A DNA stretch of 64,000 bases. Origin: Chanos chanos (taxonomy: Eukaryota; Chordata; Actinopteri; Gonorynchiformes; Chanidae). Shown here piece after piece: positions 36,801 to 51,569 of the stretch. A model generated the notes under the pieces. It had not been told where the DNA came from and did no database searches. It saw only the letters and a list, made by a program, of their open reading frames with translations. The DNA lies in assembly GCF_902362185.1 (NCBI RefSeq), contig NC_044503.1:7260957-7324956 (forward strand). The letters are read 5' to 3'. The number at the start of each line of letters is the position of its first letter. Positions within the stretch are counted from its first letter, which is position 1. Position numbers and translations under genes: made by a program.

Positions 36801-39800
36801 GATGTTGCTGTTAACACTGCCTATGGAAATCTCTGAGGGCCATAGCAATCACACAGGGCTAACTTAAGGCAAAATACATTTGAAGTTTATTTGTGGTCAG
36901 TCACAGTGGCCTCCATCTTAATTACTATTCATACTGGCATGTACATGCAGAGAATATGCAAAATGTTTGGTCAAGTACCTGATCAGTGCAAAAGTACCAA
37001 GTGGCCACCACCGTGAGGCCAAACACCATGCCCGGCCAGGGCAAGTCCCCGGTTATTGGGTCTCTGAACATGTTGAAGGCATCAGCTCGAGGGATGTGAC
37101 ATGTGGTGTTGGGAACAGTCAGAGTGGGAACTGCGTTTTTATACCTTTCCACTAAACCTTCATACCACCCCACTTTTTCAAAACCTGTGAGTGGAGGACA
37201 CATTGTTTATTACCAGCCCGCAGATAACAAGGAAGTACATTTTTGTCCATTATCTGTCATGTTATCAAAACGTGAATAATGTCTTCTAATCTGATAGCAG
37301 CAAATGCTCGTCTTCAAGGAACCCCAACCCTAACTTAACACTTTTGATTCTGAATTTTCATACGGAACTAGACCAAGGAACCTCAAAAGGACTGCAGCAG
37401 AAGCCTGAACACTCAGTAGCTCTTTTAAAGAACGTGCTGCATCAACACGTCAATATATAAGTGTCCATCTCGGCAATAACATGAAAAGGTGAAAAGCATT
37501 TTAAAATGAGGAGTTAAGATTTAAAGTAAGAACTATACCCATGAACATCACAATGAAGGCTCCGATGATGATGATGACCGTCTGTAACGCATCTGTGTAG
37601 ATCACAGCTGTCAAGCCACCTTCAAGTACAAAAAGAGACAAGTTTAGAAAAATGTAGAAAATAATGATCTTTTGTACCTGGGTTTTAGAGTGTCTTTTGA
37701 AATGGGTAATTAGGGAGAATGATTCAGTTATCTGTACCAGCTATGGTAAACACTGCTGTCACCAGAATCAGTGCTACACAGGAGAGATAGAGATTCCATC
37801 CCAACGCCACCTGAATGAACAAGGCTCCAGAGAAAAGGTCCGTCTGAAAGAGAATCAAAGAGTCAGAGATCCAGCTACAGTTCGGACAAAACTTCAACTT
37901 GGATTATGCCTTATTACAGCAAATTGTCTAATGACTGCACGATTGCATCCCATTCATCCAAAGATAGATTCAAACGTGTGAGCAATACGTGATACAATTC
38001 TACAAATTCTGAAGGTCTGAAGAGTAAGTGGTAGGATCAGATTGTGTTTTTTTGAAACTTACTGATATCTTGGTGAAGATATAGAGGAACAGAGAAAGGA
38101 CACTCAAGTAGATTCGGATGCGCTGTCCCCCAAACCTCTTCCTCAGATACTCTGGCATGGTGACCACCCCAGCGGAAATATACACAGGGACAAAGATCCA
38201 TGCCAGAGCAATGAGGATCCAAGCTGCCTATGAGACACGTACAAAGTGCACCATCTTCATATTGCTCATGTTTCATATCTATTTGCAAAAACCAAAAAAG
38301 GGGCTGACAGCAACAGACATAGTTGTATGTATACGCACTCACATTGAATTCAAAACCTCCAACTGCAATTCCAGCCGCTGCCCCTGTCCCAGCCAGTCCA
38401 ATGAAGGAGGCACTGCCGATGTTGCTAGCCAACAAAGAGGCACCAATCTGGGAGGGACAAAATGAACAACTAATTTTTATTTTTGCTCATCGCATCTCTG
38501 AAACAATATCAATACATTCTTATAATAATAATAATAATTTTGAAACATTTGGACTTTTGACCCATGGTGTGTTGTGTTGGCATTTTATTCTGGCATGACT
38601 TGCCTGAGATTTCATCATTTGGAAAAACTACAAGGAAAAATTCTATGCTGTATCTTTGACAATTTAAATGTTTCATATTAGAGGTTTAAAGGTAAAAAAA
38701 AAAAAAAAGGCCAAAGAATTTAAATAAGACTCCACAACGTCTATACATAAGACTCAGTGGTCTGAAAAGGCCTCCAACCACATATTAACCTGACATGATA
38801 CTAAAGTTATGCTTAAAATGAAAAAAAAAAAAAACTGTCATGAACAAATGTTCTTCTTGAAGATGTGGCCAAATGGATAGTGCACAGTGAGATTTTTCAA
38901 GTAAAGAAGGTCTATTTTTTTTTCAGTAAACAAAAGGTAAATAATGTTAATGTCATGTACTCTGACTTCATTACATAAAAGTCAGATCAATCTGTCTAAT
39001 TAAATGTTACAGCATTGTAGTAATACAGTTACCATAGCAAAAATTACACTATGCATTATATAATTTGGTACTTTATACCTTGCCACATCAGATGGGCATA
39101 ACGACCAATTACTGGATAAACTATTAAAGGAAATTCGTTATAAAATCCCCCAGCGTGAATGATTCATGTTATGCAAGGCATTTAATATGTGACAGCTACA
39201 CATAATACAGAGATGATGGGAGAATGAGTGCTGGAATGAACTGCTGTAAAACACAGGCACCATAAAACCAGTGGTTAGGTTTTCACGTGATAACCACACA
39301 TTAAAGGCTTTGTGCCACACGAATTGTGCACATGGTTGGGAGTTTATTACTTTTTAGTGCACAACATCACACATGACCATTCATTTCTGATGTAATGTGA
39401 CTTGTTACAGTGTATAATCGTCATCTCTTCATTGTAAATGAGTTATGGTATGAGGACTTTCCGTCGTTTGAGGCTGGAAACGGACGAATAGCACACACAA
39501 AAATTAAGGCACAAAAATTGAGTATTTTGTAGCATTGTCATATTGTTGGCACATTACCGCAGTTATCATGACTTTGGTTAATGTCATTAGCTTCAGAATC
39601 CGTGTTTAACAAAATCTAAACAAACAAACAAACAAAAACAAATCTAAAAAAGAAAGAAAATAACACAAAGGTTGCATGTCACTATATTTTACATGCATAC
39701 TTGCTTACGTATATAATATCACGTCAGTGATTGACGACATGATTATCCAATGAAAAGAAGAAGCCCAAAGGACCACCACCACCTACTACTACTACTACTA

Positions 39801-41610
39801 CTACTACTACAACTACTACTACCCCTAATAATAATTATGAAAGGACAGTCTGATGAAGTAAAGACATTCAAATGTCTTGGAATGGCTAGATAAAACTGAT
39901 ATCACATTCCCCGTCATCCCCTAAACTCCTAGAGCAGCCAAAGGCCATTTATGTGGCATAAACTCAGGACACTGTCAATAAAACCCCACGTGCTCCTGTA
40001 TCTAAGACTCCGTCCTGAACATATGCCTCCATGGGACACACATGTCTTGGCCTTGCCCCTTCTCTCTATTGACAAAAAAACCAAATTTTTAATAACTGGT
40101 AACTGATGAAAAGCTGATAATTTGTCTAACTTCTGCCTGCTTGAGTGAGTGAATCTCATACTGCAATGGCAATGAGGACAATAAAATATATAACTTTTTT
40201 TTTTATCTCTTATCTACAATCAGATTGAAAAGTTCAGTGTTATCTCTGGAACAACCTTCACCTCCAGAGCGCTACATGTTCATTACGGGGGCTAATTGCA
40301 TTCTTCTTGTCACAAAGCCAAAAATAACCTGCTTTGTTGGATCCTCTGTTGTACCATTCATAAGTATACAGTCAATGCAGACAGGGGCAAAATCTAACAC
40401 AGCTGATGTTCTGCACACACCACAGAATAATGTAGCAGATGCAACTCATCTGACCAACGTATCTCAAAATATTCTAAATGTAATTAATGCCATTAAAATG
40501 CTACGTATTTTTTTTGCATATAATATCCGACTGTACTGAATTCATTTAATTTACATAACTATTTAAGCGATTCCTTTCCAGTGTTACTTTTAGCATACAG
40601 CCTGATAAAGGTTTTGGGATGCAGTTCAACATTTTTCTTCAGCTGCTTTTGGTGTAATTGTTAATGCCTGGAATACCACAGAAATATAGCGACTCATCCG
40701 GTTGCAAAAAAAGAAAAAACCCCACAGAATGTTTTTCGTCACTAAGCAAAAAACTGTAAGCATGTTCAATAATATACGCTATGCACATGTTGTAGATAAG
40801 TATCTACAAGCAAATGCATCACAGTAGAGATAATAATACAGGTGAATTTAATCTCCTTTAACATCATACCACAGACCAAAGTATGCCTGCTGAAATGTGT
40901 GAAAGGATGAGCCACTGACACTATACAGGGTCAAATGAGGACTAAGTCAAATTCTCATATCAATCTTATTTATTTTTTAACTTTTCCAGTATATGTCATC
41001 ACTTAAATTTCAAAATCTTCTCTCGTGAAAAATGTTCCATTTCAATTGTGGCTTTTAAAAGTATGCACTTGCCAGTACTTTTTAAGTACTTTGTTATGCA
41101 GCTGAACTTGAGAATACTAAAATGAAAATTTTGTATGACAACTTACCGGCCACCACGTCATGGATCTGCCAGCTAAGAAGTATCCCCCCACTGTCCCACG
41201 GTTGGCTCTTACGGAGGACTATAACAAAACAGACATTCAAGTGGCACTGAAATGCAGAACAGAATTTTAAATACAGAGGGAAAAAAAACAACACAATAGT
41301 CTTGTTATTGAATGTTTAACAAAACGAAGTTAGGTGAGCACAGATAATAAGGTTGTATATTGACAGGGTGCAAACTGCTCCACACACCAGATGACTTTGT
41401 CCCCTCTTAAAGGAGGAATAATTCGAGAATCATCATTTTATTCATGCACTCAATATTAGAAATGAAATGGAAACCATTACTTACCCATATTCCCACCACA
41501 AGAACAAAGACAAAGTATATGACAACTACTGCAATATCACCTCCCTCTAGGACAAGTCTTGAACTAGTCTCAGGCTCTGCTGAGCCTGTTACTGTAGGTG
41601 GAGTACTCAT
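33832..41610 (-). CDS. slc5a9: slc5a9-like sodium/sugar cotransporter, copy A (complete, 13 exons)
   Basis: SGLT4-type symporter coupling sodium entry to uptake of mannose, fructose or glucose across the plasma membrane. Exons: 41485-41610, 41147-41218, 38343-38447, 38063-38227, 37738-37843, 37539-37619, 36979-37184, 36429-36564, 36127-36234, 35826-35976, 34893-35061, 34405-34620, 33832-34167; 658 residues in frame. Family motifs: [55 protein letters not shown] (sodium site helix), [15 protein letters not shown] and the C-terminal [24 protein letters not shown] near the end fits SLC5A9 best among SGLTs. It differs from family consensus in TM1 (GSASF where SGLT1 has GSGHF) and in the sugar-site helix (TWYFCTDQ). 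All 13 exon lengths equal those of copy B. The exon 11 donor (CAG, GTGCAG) is weak. Confidence 0.94.
36755..36800. repeat. ATT/TTA trinucleotide repeat in copy A intron 7
   Basis: About 15 tandem TTA units in slc5a9 copy A, between exons 7 and 8, absent from the matching intron of copy B. Confidence 0.9.
38448..41146 (-). other. slc5a9 copy A intron 2 (2.7 kb)
   Basis: The largest intron of copy A. It holds a CTA/ACT triplet repeat at about 39782-39825 and otherwise AT-rich sequence. It has no obvious similarity to the matching intron of copy B apart from the short ends. Confidence 0.65.
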
Positions 41611-41654
41611 TCTGATAATGGTAAAGATGACTGTGTGTGCGTAGAGAAAACCCC

Positions 41655-41735
41655 AAGCTTTGTCAATAATTAAACGTGCTTTTATCAAAGCTGTAGAGAA
41701 TTCATCCTATCAGTGACAACTAAACTAGAAAAAAA
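41655..41735 (-). promoter_or_regulatory. Conserved proximal promoter block of slc5a9 copy A, HNF1-like site
   Basis: About 75 bases directly upstream of the start codon closely match the region upstream of copy B (61612-61690). The shared core GTCAATAATTAAA (41662-41674) resembles the HNF1 site GTTAATNATTAAC, and TTATCAAAG (GATA/TCF-like) follows. HNF1A controls SGLT genes in mammals; the role here is inferred. Confidence 0.55.
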
Positions 41736-42031
41736 ATACCAACATGCTGGTAATAATATAAATGAGGTATGTTTGTAAGATGTAAGAAGTTATTAAAAGT
41801 TCTTCTGAAGGGTGTTAACATAAATATGATCCTGACCTTGAACTCAGAAGCGCCTCTGACAGTTGGACACGCTTTTTTTTTAAAAAAAAGGACCAAAAAC
41901 AACAAGGTAGTTTCACAGTAGATTTAATAACATGACCAATAGTATAAACAATGGCAACAGATTGTGTACATATGAGACTGTATAAATATACTGAAATGAG
42001 CCATCCATAAGTATCGTGGATTTTAGTCCTG

Positions 42032-42845
42032 TTACTTCTTTTTCCAAAATTTGCTGTAGTCATCCACTTTGAAATCATCTTCAAATTCATCCTTCTCTTG
42101 TTTAGCAGGTCCTTTCTTAGGATCTCTTTTCCGCAGTCTGGCTTTCCTCTCCTCCTCTGAAAGCGTATTGATATCCACAGGCATCTAAATAAAAAAAAAA
42201 AGTAAGAAAATGTAAGTCTCTTTGGGTGGGATAACGGGGTTACGCATTAAATATAATTATAAGAATACACGACTACTCATGCAAAGACTTGCCATGAGTA
42301 TCCTTTTGGGTTCTTTATATCTGATGTTGATGGTAGAACCATCCGGACGCACAAGCAGAACTGGATACATCCTTTCGAACTTCTGTCTGTTACATCGTAC
42401 AACTGATGTCCTGTTTGAGTTTGCGCAAGTATTTGTCGTGTGAAGTGCAGATGCAGGTAAACAACTCATAGAGAGTGTTTCCTTCAGGCACCTGGGGAAG
42501 GAGGGAAACCAATTAATTAACAATCAGATTTCATTATAGCATTATACTGAATGAAAATCGGGTTAATTGAACAAGCTTCAAATTTATTATGTAACTTATC
42601 TAGCGCCCTACTCCCGTTTTAGAGGGCAAAGAACCTGCTACAGAATGTTGACATCTATGAAGGTGTATCTGTCCGCGGAGGTATAGAACACCTGAAGACG
42701 ACGGACAACTAATCGGGTCAATGCTACTAACACTCATCAGCGGAGAGATGACATTGGCGAGCATTAGTTTCCTAACATCCGGACGACTGCTCTTTGCAAC
42801 TTACCCGAACAAAACCCGTGCCGTCAAAGATTTGTTTAAAGCCAT
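42032..42845 (-). CDS. mrpl55: mrpl55, mitochondrial ribosomal protein L55 (complete, three exons)
   Basis: Protein of the large mitoribosomal subunit. Exons: 42805-42845, 42293-42491, 42032-42184; 130 residues (human 128). Exon 1 encodes [14 protein letters not shown], a basic hydrophobic start suited to a mitochondrial presequence, then [20 protein letters not shown]. The conserved core is [20 protein letters not shown], then [20 protein letters not shown] and KARLRKRD. The C-terminus is YSKFWKKK (human YRQFWTRTKK). Intron 2 has a GC donor (ATG, GCAAGT) with an ordinary AG acceptor. The gene starts 2 kb from the polyamine oxidase stop and ends 422 bases before slc5a9 copy A begins. Confidence 0.94.
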
Positions 42846-43800
42846 ATTTATTTTGTTTTATTATCTTTTGTAAAAAATTACCACAACAAGCACACTTCCA
42901 TGCCTTAACAAGGATACGCAAGGTAATTACATATGACACCCATGGAACCGTTTACGAGAACCACACAGGATGTGTCCTTGTTAAATGACTGCCGATAGGA
43001 AACACATACCCTAGCACAACAAGGTTCCTAGAATACTGACAACATTGTCACCGCTACTACGTACCCTCAAAACTGTTCTGCTCTGCTTTAATATGAATTA
43101 AAGTACGCGAGAACAGTTTTCTGTAAGTTTTCTTTCTTTGTTAAATAGTGTCAATGGAACACAACTGTTAATATTTCACGTTATTTATTTCACGTTATTT
43201 TTTTTTTATGTCCCACCACCTGTTAGCATCTCACTTTCAGATAAATAAAAGTATACCTCTAAATTTCACATAATCATATTAGGGAGAAATTTGGATGGAT
43301 GGCCACATATTTAAATGATTATCCCAATTAAAGATTCACATTATGGAATTCACAGACTCTGCATTATGGAATTCATAGATATTCTAAAGTTGCCTTGCGG
43401 TTTTGTTTTATATTTTATAGTTTTAAATTTATATTTATGCATCTCTTTTTATACTCCGCACAGATTACCATACAGACACTGTGGACTTCAATATCTTGCC
43501 TTCCTGAGTGAAATTTTGAATGTCATCTTAAACAGGGACACTTAGGCTTTTAAAAACAGAACCAGAACATAAATGAATAGTATTTATTTGTGTCGTCTGT
43601 GTGTACATAAAGTGCATTCATTAAAAAAGTGAATAAAATTCCAGGGGAGCCGGGTACAATGAATATGCCCATAGATGCATTAAAATACAAAAACATGACT
43701 TATTAAGAAAAAAGGGGGGGCAGGGGAGCATGTGTTTGATGAATATGTAATTGGAAATAAACAAGAGCTGAGTGTGTGTTACAGCTCCATTACCCTGAGG
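42846..43800. other. Intergenic between polyamine oxidase and mrpl55
   Basis: AT-rich with short T and G runs. It should contain the mrpl55 promoter next to 42846 and the polyamine oxidase 3' UTR next to 43800. Nothing else is recognisable. Confidence 0.5.
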
Positions 43801-46602
<2,802 letters not shown>

Positions 46603-49600
46603 TTTCGGTTCAGTAGCCTGTAAGAGAAATGCTCAGCTATATAGCATATGCCCATGCTACTGCGGTTTCAAATTAAAATGACATGATAAGGTTCGGTTAA
46701 AAACAATACAAATACTACATTTGTCTCGTCTAGCTCGGGCTTCGTTGAGAAATTACTATCATAATTGAAACAGTTGTATTACATGGTCATTTTAATATAA
46801 CGGGCGTGATTTTTCTGGACAAGCAGAGATAAGTGATGATTTAACTCACAAGCCTCTTCACATTCGCATCACACTCCTTATTCTGTCAAACTGTGAAAAA
46901 AGATACCCAAAACAAGTCTCCTACAGCTGTGCACATAACACGGTTTTGTGTGGACGAAGGTTCTGCAGTAGTTACATCTGAACTTCCCTAGTGGTAAAAA
47001 CGTAGAGAACTCTGATTTACTCTAAAAGAATCCCTTACAATCCTTCGTGAAAACAGGAAATGTCTTACCAATAAACGATGTAGAACTAGCAAGAGTGGAC
47101 ACATCAGAGAGGTGAAAACAAGGATGAAAACATAAAAACGCACCTTAAAAAAACACGAGTCTCTTATCTGCATAACTGAAACTGATTATTTGTACAAATA
47201 CGCACTGGAGTTCGTTTTGTAAAAGTCGTCGTAAAAAACTTTCTCTAGAAGATTCTCTTGGATCACCACAGCATGTAAGAAGTTAATCGACTGACGTGTA
47301 CAATAGCCTAAAAAATAATTTGCTACACCAACACTGAACATTAAATACATCATTCAGATCTGGAAATTCTGAGGGTCAGGCTGAAAATCCAATATCAAAA
47401 CGTTAAGATATTTGACACTTATGATCATATTACCAAACAGAGGTGTGTTAATACAGTGACTGTAAGCTACTGGCAGTGTTGGTAGAAGTGTTCAGATATT
47501 GGGCAATACGCTACTTGTGTTAAAGTAAGGATACAACCATAAAAGAATGACTCTGCTTAAAACGAACATCATCCATTTAAAAACAAATTTAGTCTTGAGG
47601 AGTAAAGCTTCTAAATCACTCAAGTTCTCAAAAGTACAAGATGAAAAAAAAAAAAAACCCTCCCAAAACACCAAATTTGATGACGGATTCTGGAAGTCAC
47701 GTATTTCCCTATAACGCAGTAAACAAGTTGGGCGCTTCACCCTGTACGGATCGTTTTGTGCACAACTAAATCCCTCTTGTAAATAGAGCCTTGGTAGTCT
47801 TTGCTGGAACTATGGCCAACCCGTTTTGTGCTGCCATGTCTCGTGTCACGAAGTTTCTGGCACCGCTTTGATATTCACCAGCTGATAAGTACATCAAAGT
47901 GCTTATGAGATAGGTGCATAATCTTGCACCTGTTTACATCATTGTATTATGTTAACATTCTGATGTATGCTGTATTGTCTTAGGCCCTGTCGCAGTGATA
48001 AAAATCGCGTAGGAGCTTATGACAAGCAAAATGTAAAAAAAAAGAAACCCATTTCTCAATCGAGTTTTATCGGAGTCAAATGTATGCAGTGTCTTTATAA
48101 ATGTAGTCGGGTAGGAAGTGAAACCTGTTCATGTTGTTGATACACAGAATACAAATCCGCCAATACACCACTTAATCGTTGCTTCAGAATCATACCCATC
48201 TTGATAGAGAAAACCAAGAGATCACCAACACAAACACCACAACTAACATTATATTATTTTCCAACATGTGAAATACTTTTTGCTTGATCAGTTATTCCAT
48301 GGAACTAACCAAAATAATATACTTCTCAGGTCAAACAATTCAATACAAAAAGAAAGAAAGAAAGAAAAGAAAAAAGAAATGAGATGTGACACTTATTGGT
48401 ATCCCCTGTTTTCCGTACTATGAAAACCCTTTATGTGCCTGAACATTGGGACCATTCCTTTTAATCAGTTTAACAGAGCAGAGGATTCTCGCATAGTGAA
48501 TGAGATTCAACTTAATACAACAGAATACAGTGCCAATACTCTTCACTGACTGCAAAACAACATATTAAACATATCATATTAAAGAAACAAAAAATTATGT
48601 AGCATTAAAGTATTTACTCCACTGCTACTATGTTTACGGATATAAATACAGAGATATAGCACAGAGCATTCTCACACAATCAGAGAAATTGAACTGTTAA
48701 GAATCACAACTATAACCTCTAAGCCAAATGCTTTGCCAATACTGAAGTTTATGATGAACAATAAACAAATAAATAAACAGCATCCTAACACACCAGATTC
48801 AGAAGAAAGAGCACTGATGCAGATAACTGGCTGAGTTTTAGGTTAAATCCAGAAATGGATCCAAGTCTCCACTGAAGTGTGGATGTATATTAATTATAGA
48901 TGTCTTTATTTAACATTCTCTTGCCAATATTAGGCAACCACCATGTCTGACAAATTCAACAGATCAAATGGGAGGAGTTTGAGGAGGAGCGTTAAGTCCA
49001 TTTTTGAAGGTACTGTGGAGCTGATTGCATAGGGAAAATTCAACTGCTGCTTAGGTACCCCCAAAGGTTAGGGCTGGCCCTGCTAGCTAGCTATATTGTA
49101 ACATGGGGCTGTGTCCTATGTTTTAAGAGTTTTTACTATATTGTGCTTAATGTATTGTGCTTAATGTATTGTTTATTTTGGTTTTATGTTCTGGTTATTG
49201 AAAGCTACATGCGAAACATTACGTAAATAAACCGGAGGTGATTAGTTACAGCATGAGGTCTCTCACAATAAAAACTATTAGAACAGCTCCTGTTATTCCT
49301 GCCCCCCCCCCCCCTTCATATTTCCATAGTGATGGTTAAATACACAATATGGAGTGATTATAGGCTTTACAGATAAAATGGCCGACTTTTCCAGCATTGA
49401 AGATATTCAGAGCATTTATATATTGTTCCTAAGCAGTTTGTCTAATTTAAAGTGGATTTCTTTAACTGACCATCTGTTCATTTACAGCTAACACGTTTGG
49501 ATTACTTTAGAGTTGCATTGGTCTCTGTTGTGAATATGTCCTCCTTATGTACTATTATCACCTAAAAAAGACATGGCATTAATTCAATCCACATGTCCAC

Positions 49601-50690
49601 AACTTTTGCCCACTTTAAAGATTCAAATCACTTAAGTGCAACTACAACCAGAAGTCGTTCTGCCTACTGGTTCCTCATCATTTTCACTGCACTCAAAGTG
49701 CACTGAAGCATTCCGTTGTCATCCCTGTTAATCTTTATTGTGTGTGCACAATAAAAAGACATATGAGAAAACCAGCATATAGCCGTCTTCCTCTAGTTGC
49801 TCTGCTGTTACAAGCAAAACAAACACTTTTGTCAACAAACACATTAGCTTCCCGTGATGGCTCTAAAACAAAAGGTTAAACACACAGACCCTCATCTCAT
49901 GTAATTTTAAACAGAGGATGGTTTTGATATGAAAATAAAATGGTATCATTGCCATATGAACATGAAGGTTAGGTGTACTCTGGGTATTATATGTTACTGA
50001 TATGGACTGGTAAGTATTTACTCTTAAAGAAAAATGTCATTGTTTGATGATTAAAATCTGTAAAAGGGGAAAAGACCTGCCTTTTATGACCCAAATGAGA
50101 TAAGAAGAGAGGCTTTAACACAACAGTTTCCACACATAAGAGTTTTTCTGTGATATAGTGAAGAGACAGCCACCGCACTTTTTCCCTCTGTGAGAGGGAA
50201 TGATGCAGACTTTTTACTGTAGGGTGATTTTTGTAATCCTGAATATATTTCTCAAGATAAATTTAATAGCAGAGACTGTTTAATAGCATATGATAGTCCC
50301 ATGATGTACGAAAACCTAGCCCTGCACACACTAAATTGAAAGGGCAGTTGTCTATAATATGCTACAAAGTCTTGTGTTTTAAATAATTGAGAAAGACAAG
50401 GATTTCCCTTAGTGCACCACTCTACTGCACTAAATTAAGCTCTGCATTGCATGGTCAGTATTTGACAAATAATTCTGTGATGCATTAATTGCTATGTCTT
50501 GAATCAGACAGGCAAAATTCTTTTGGTGAAGCTGCTCGCTCCCTCCCTGCCTGTGCATAAGCACAAACATAGAGCTCACACTTTTGCATTGTACACTTCA
50601 AAAAATGACAACAGGAGTCGATTAAGGAGGTGGAGTTGACTTTTTTTTTTTTAATTTGAAGCTCAAATTAGAAAAGAAGGGATCAGAGAA
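46603..50690. other. Gene-poor intergenic region
   Basis: About 4.1 kb without a supported gene. Next to 46.6 kb lies the upstream region of the polyamine oxidase, including its likely 5' UTR intron. A GAAA repeat lies at about 48350-48380 and a 13-base C run at 49302-49314. All ORFs are short and lack family motifs. Confidence 0.6.
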
Positions 50691-51560
50691 CATTTCATGT
50701 TATTTTTTTTATTACAAATAAAAGTGGAGAAAAGTGGAACAGAACTATCCTCATATCCCATCCTCATATTCCTCCTCATTTTCTTCCATCTCCTCAACTA
50801 TCTCCATTTTCTCCTATTTTTGTCTCTCCTGTGCTATTTTGTCTCCCTCTTTCTCCTCTGGCAAATCTCTCTCCATGCTCAGTTCTCCTAACCCATGAAC
50901 CTTCTTTTTTCTCCTCTCTTCCACTGTCTCCTTCTTTTCCTCCACCTTATTCTTCACCACCTCCACCACTGTGATCTTCTGCTCCTCTTCCTTCTCTTCG
51001 TTTTCTTGCTACTCATCATCTTATTTCTCTTTCTCTTCCTGTATCTTTTTCTCTGTCCCTTTCTCTTCCACCACTATTCTCTCATTCATCTCAGTTTTTC
51101 TTTCTGTTCAGCTTCTTCTCTCTGCTCAGCTTCAGTTTCTTTCCCTCTTTTATCATGTTTTAGCACCTTATTCTCATCTCCTCCTCAACTTTCTCATTCA
51201 TCTCAGATTCCTCTGCCTTTTCCACTATTTCCTCTTTTCACATCTTCTCATTACCTTCCTCCACCTCCTTCTCCATTTCCCTTGCCTCCTCCTCAACTTT
51301 CCACTCCTCTCTCTTGCTCTTGCTCCAGCTCTTTCTCCTTTTCTTTTTCCTTCACTTCCGTCAACGTATCCTCTAGACTCTCAAGTATTAGTTTCATCCT
51401 CAATTCTGCTACCACTATTTTCTTCTCCTCAGCCTTTTTTTCTGTCACCATGTTCTTCCTCACTGCTATCACTTTTTCCTCCTCGTTCTCCTTTTTCACT
51501 TCTGCTATCTCCTTCTCAGACCTATCCATTGTTCTGCCCTTCTTAAATCACCTTCACTTT
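50690..51560. repeat. 870-bp polypyrimidine/polypurine tract
   Basis: Plus strand almost entirely C and T (CTCCTC, TTCTCC, TCTTCC mixtures) with no fixed repeat unit. The minus strand reads as Glu/Lys/Arg-rich low complexity in several frames. A 312-codon plus-strand ORF of Leu/Phe/Ser is a by-product of composition. The tract borders the Ty3/gypsy fossil on its 3' side; whether it belongs to that insertion is unknown. Confidence 0.8.
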
Positions 51561-51569
51561 CACCGTCCC

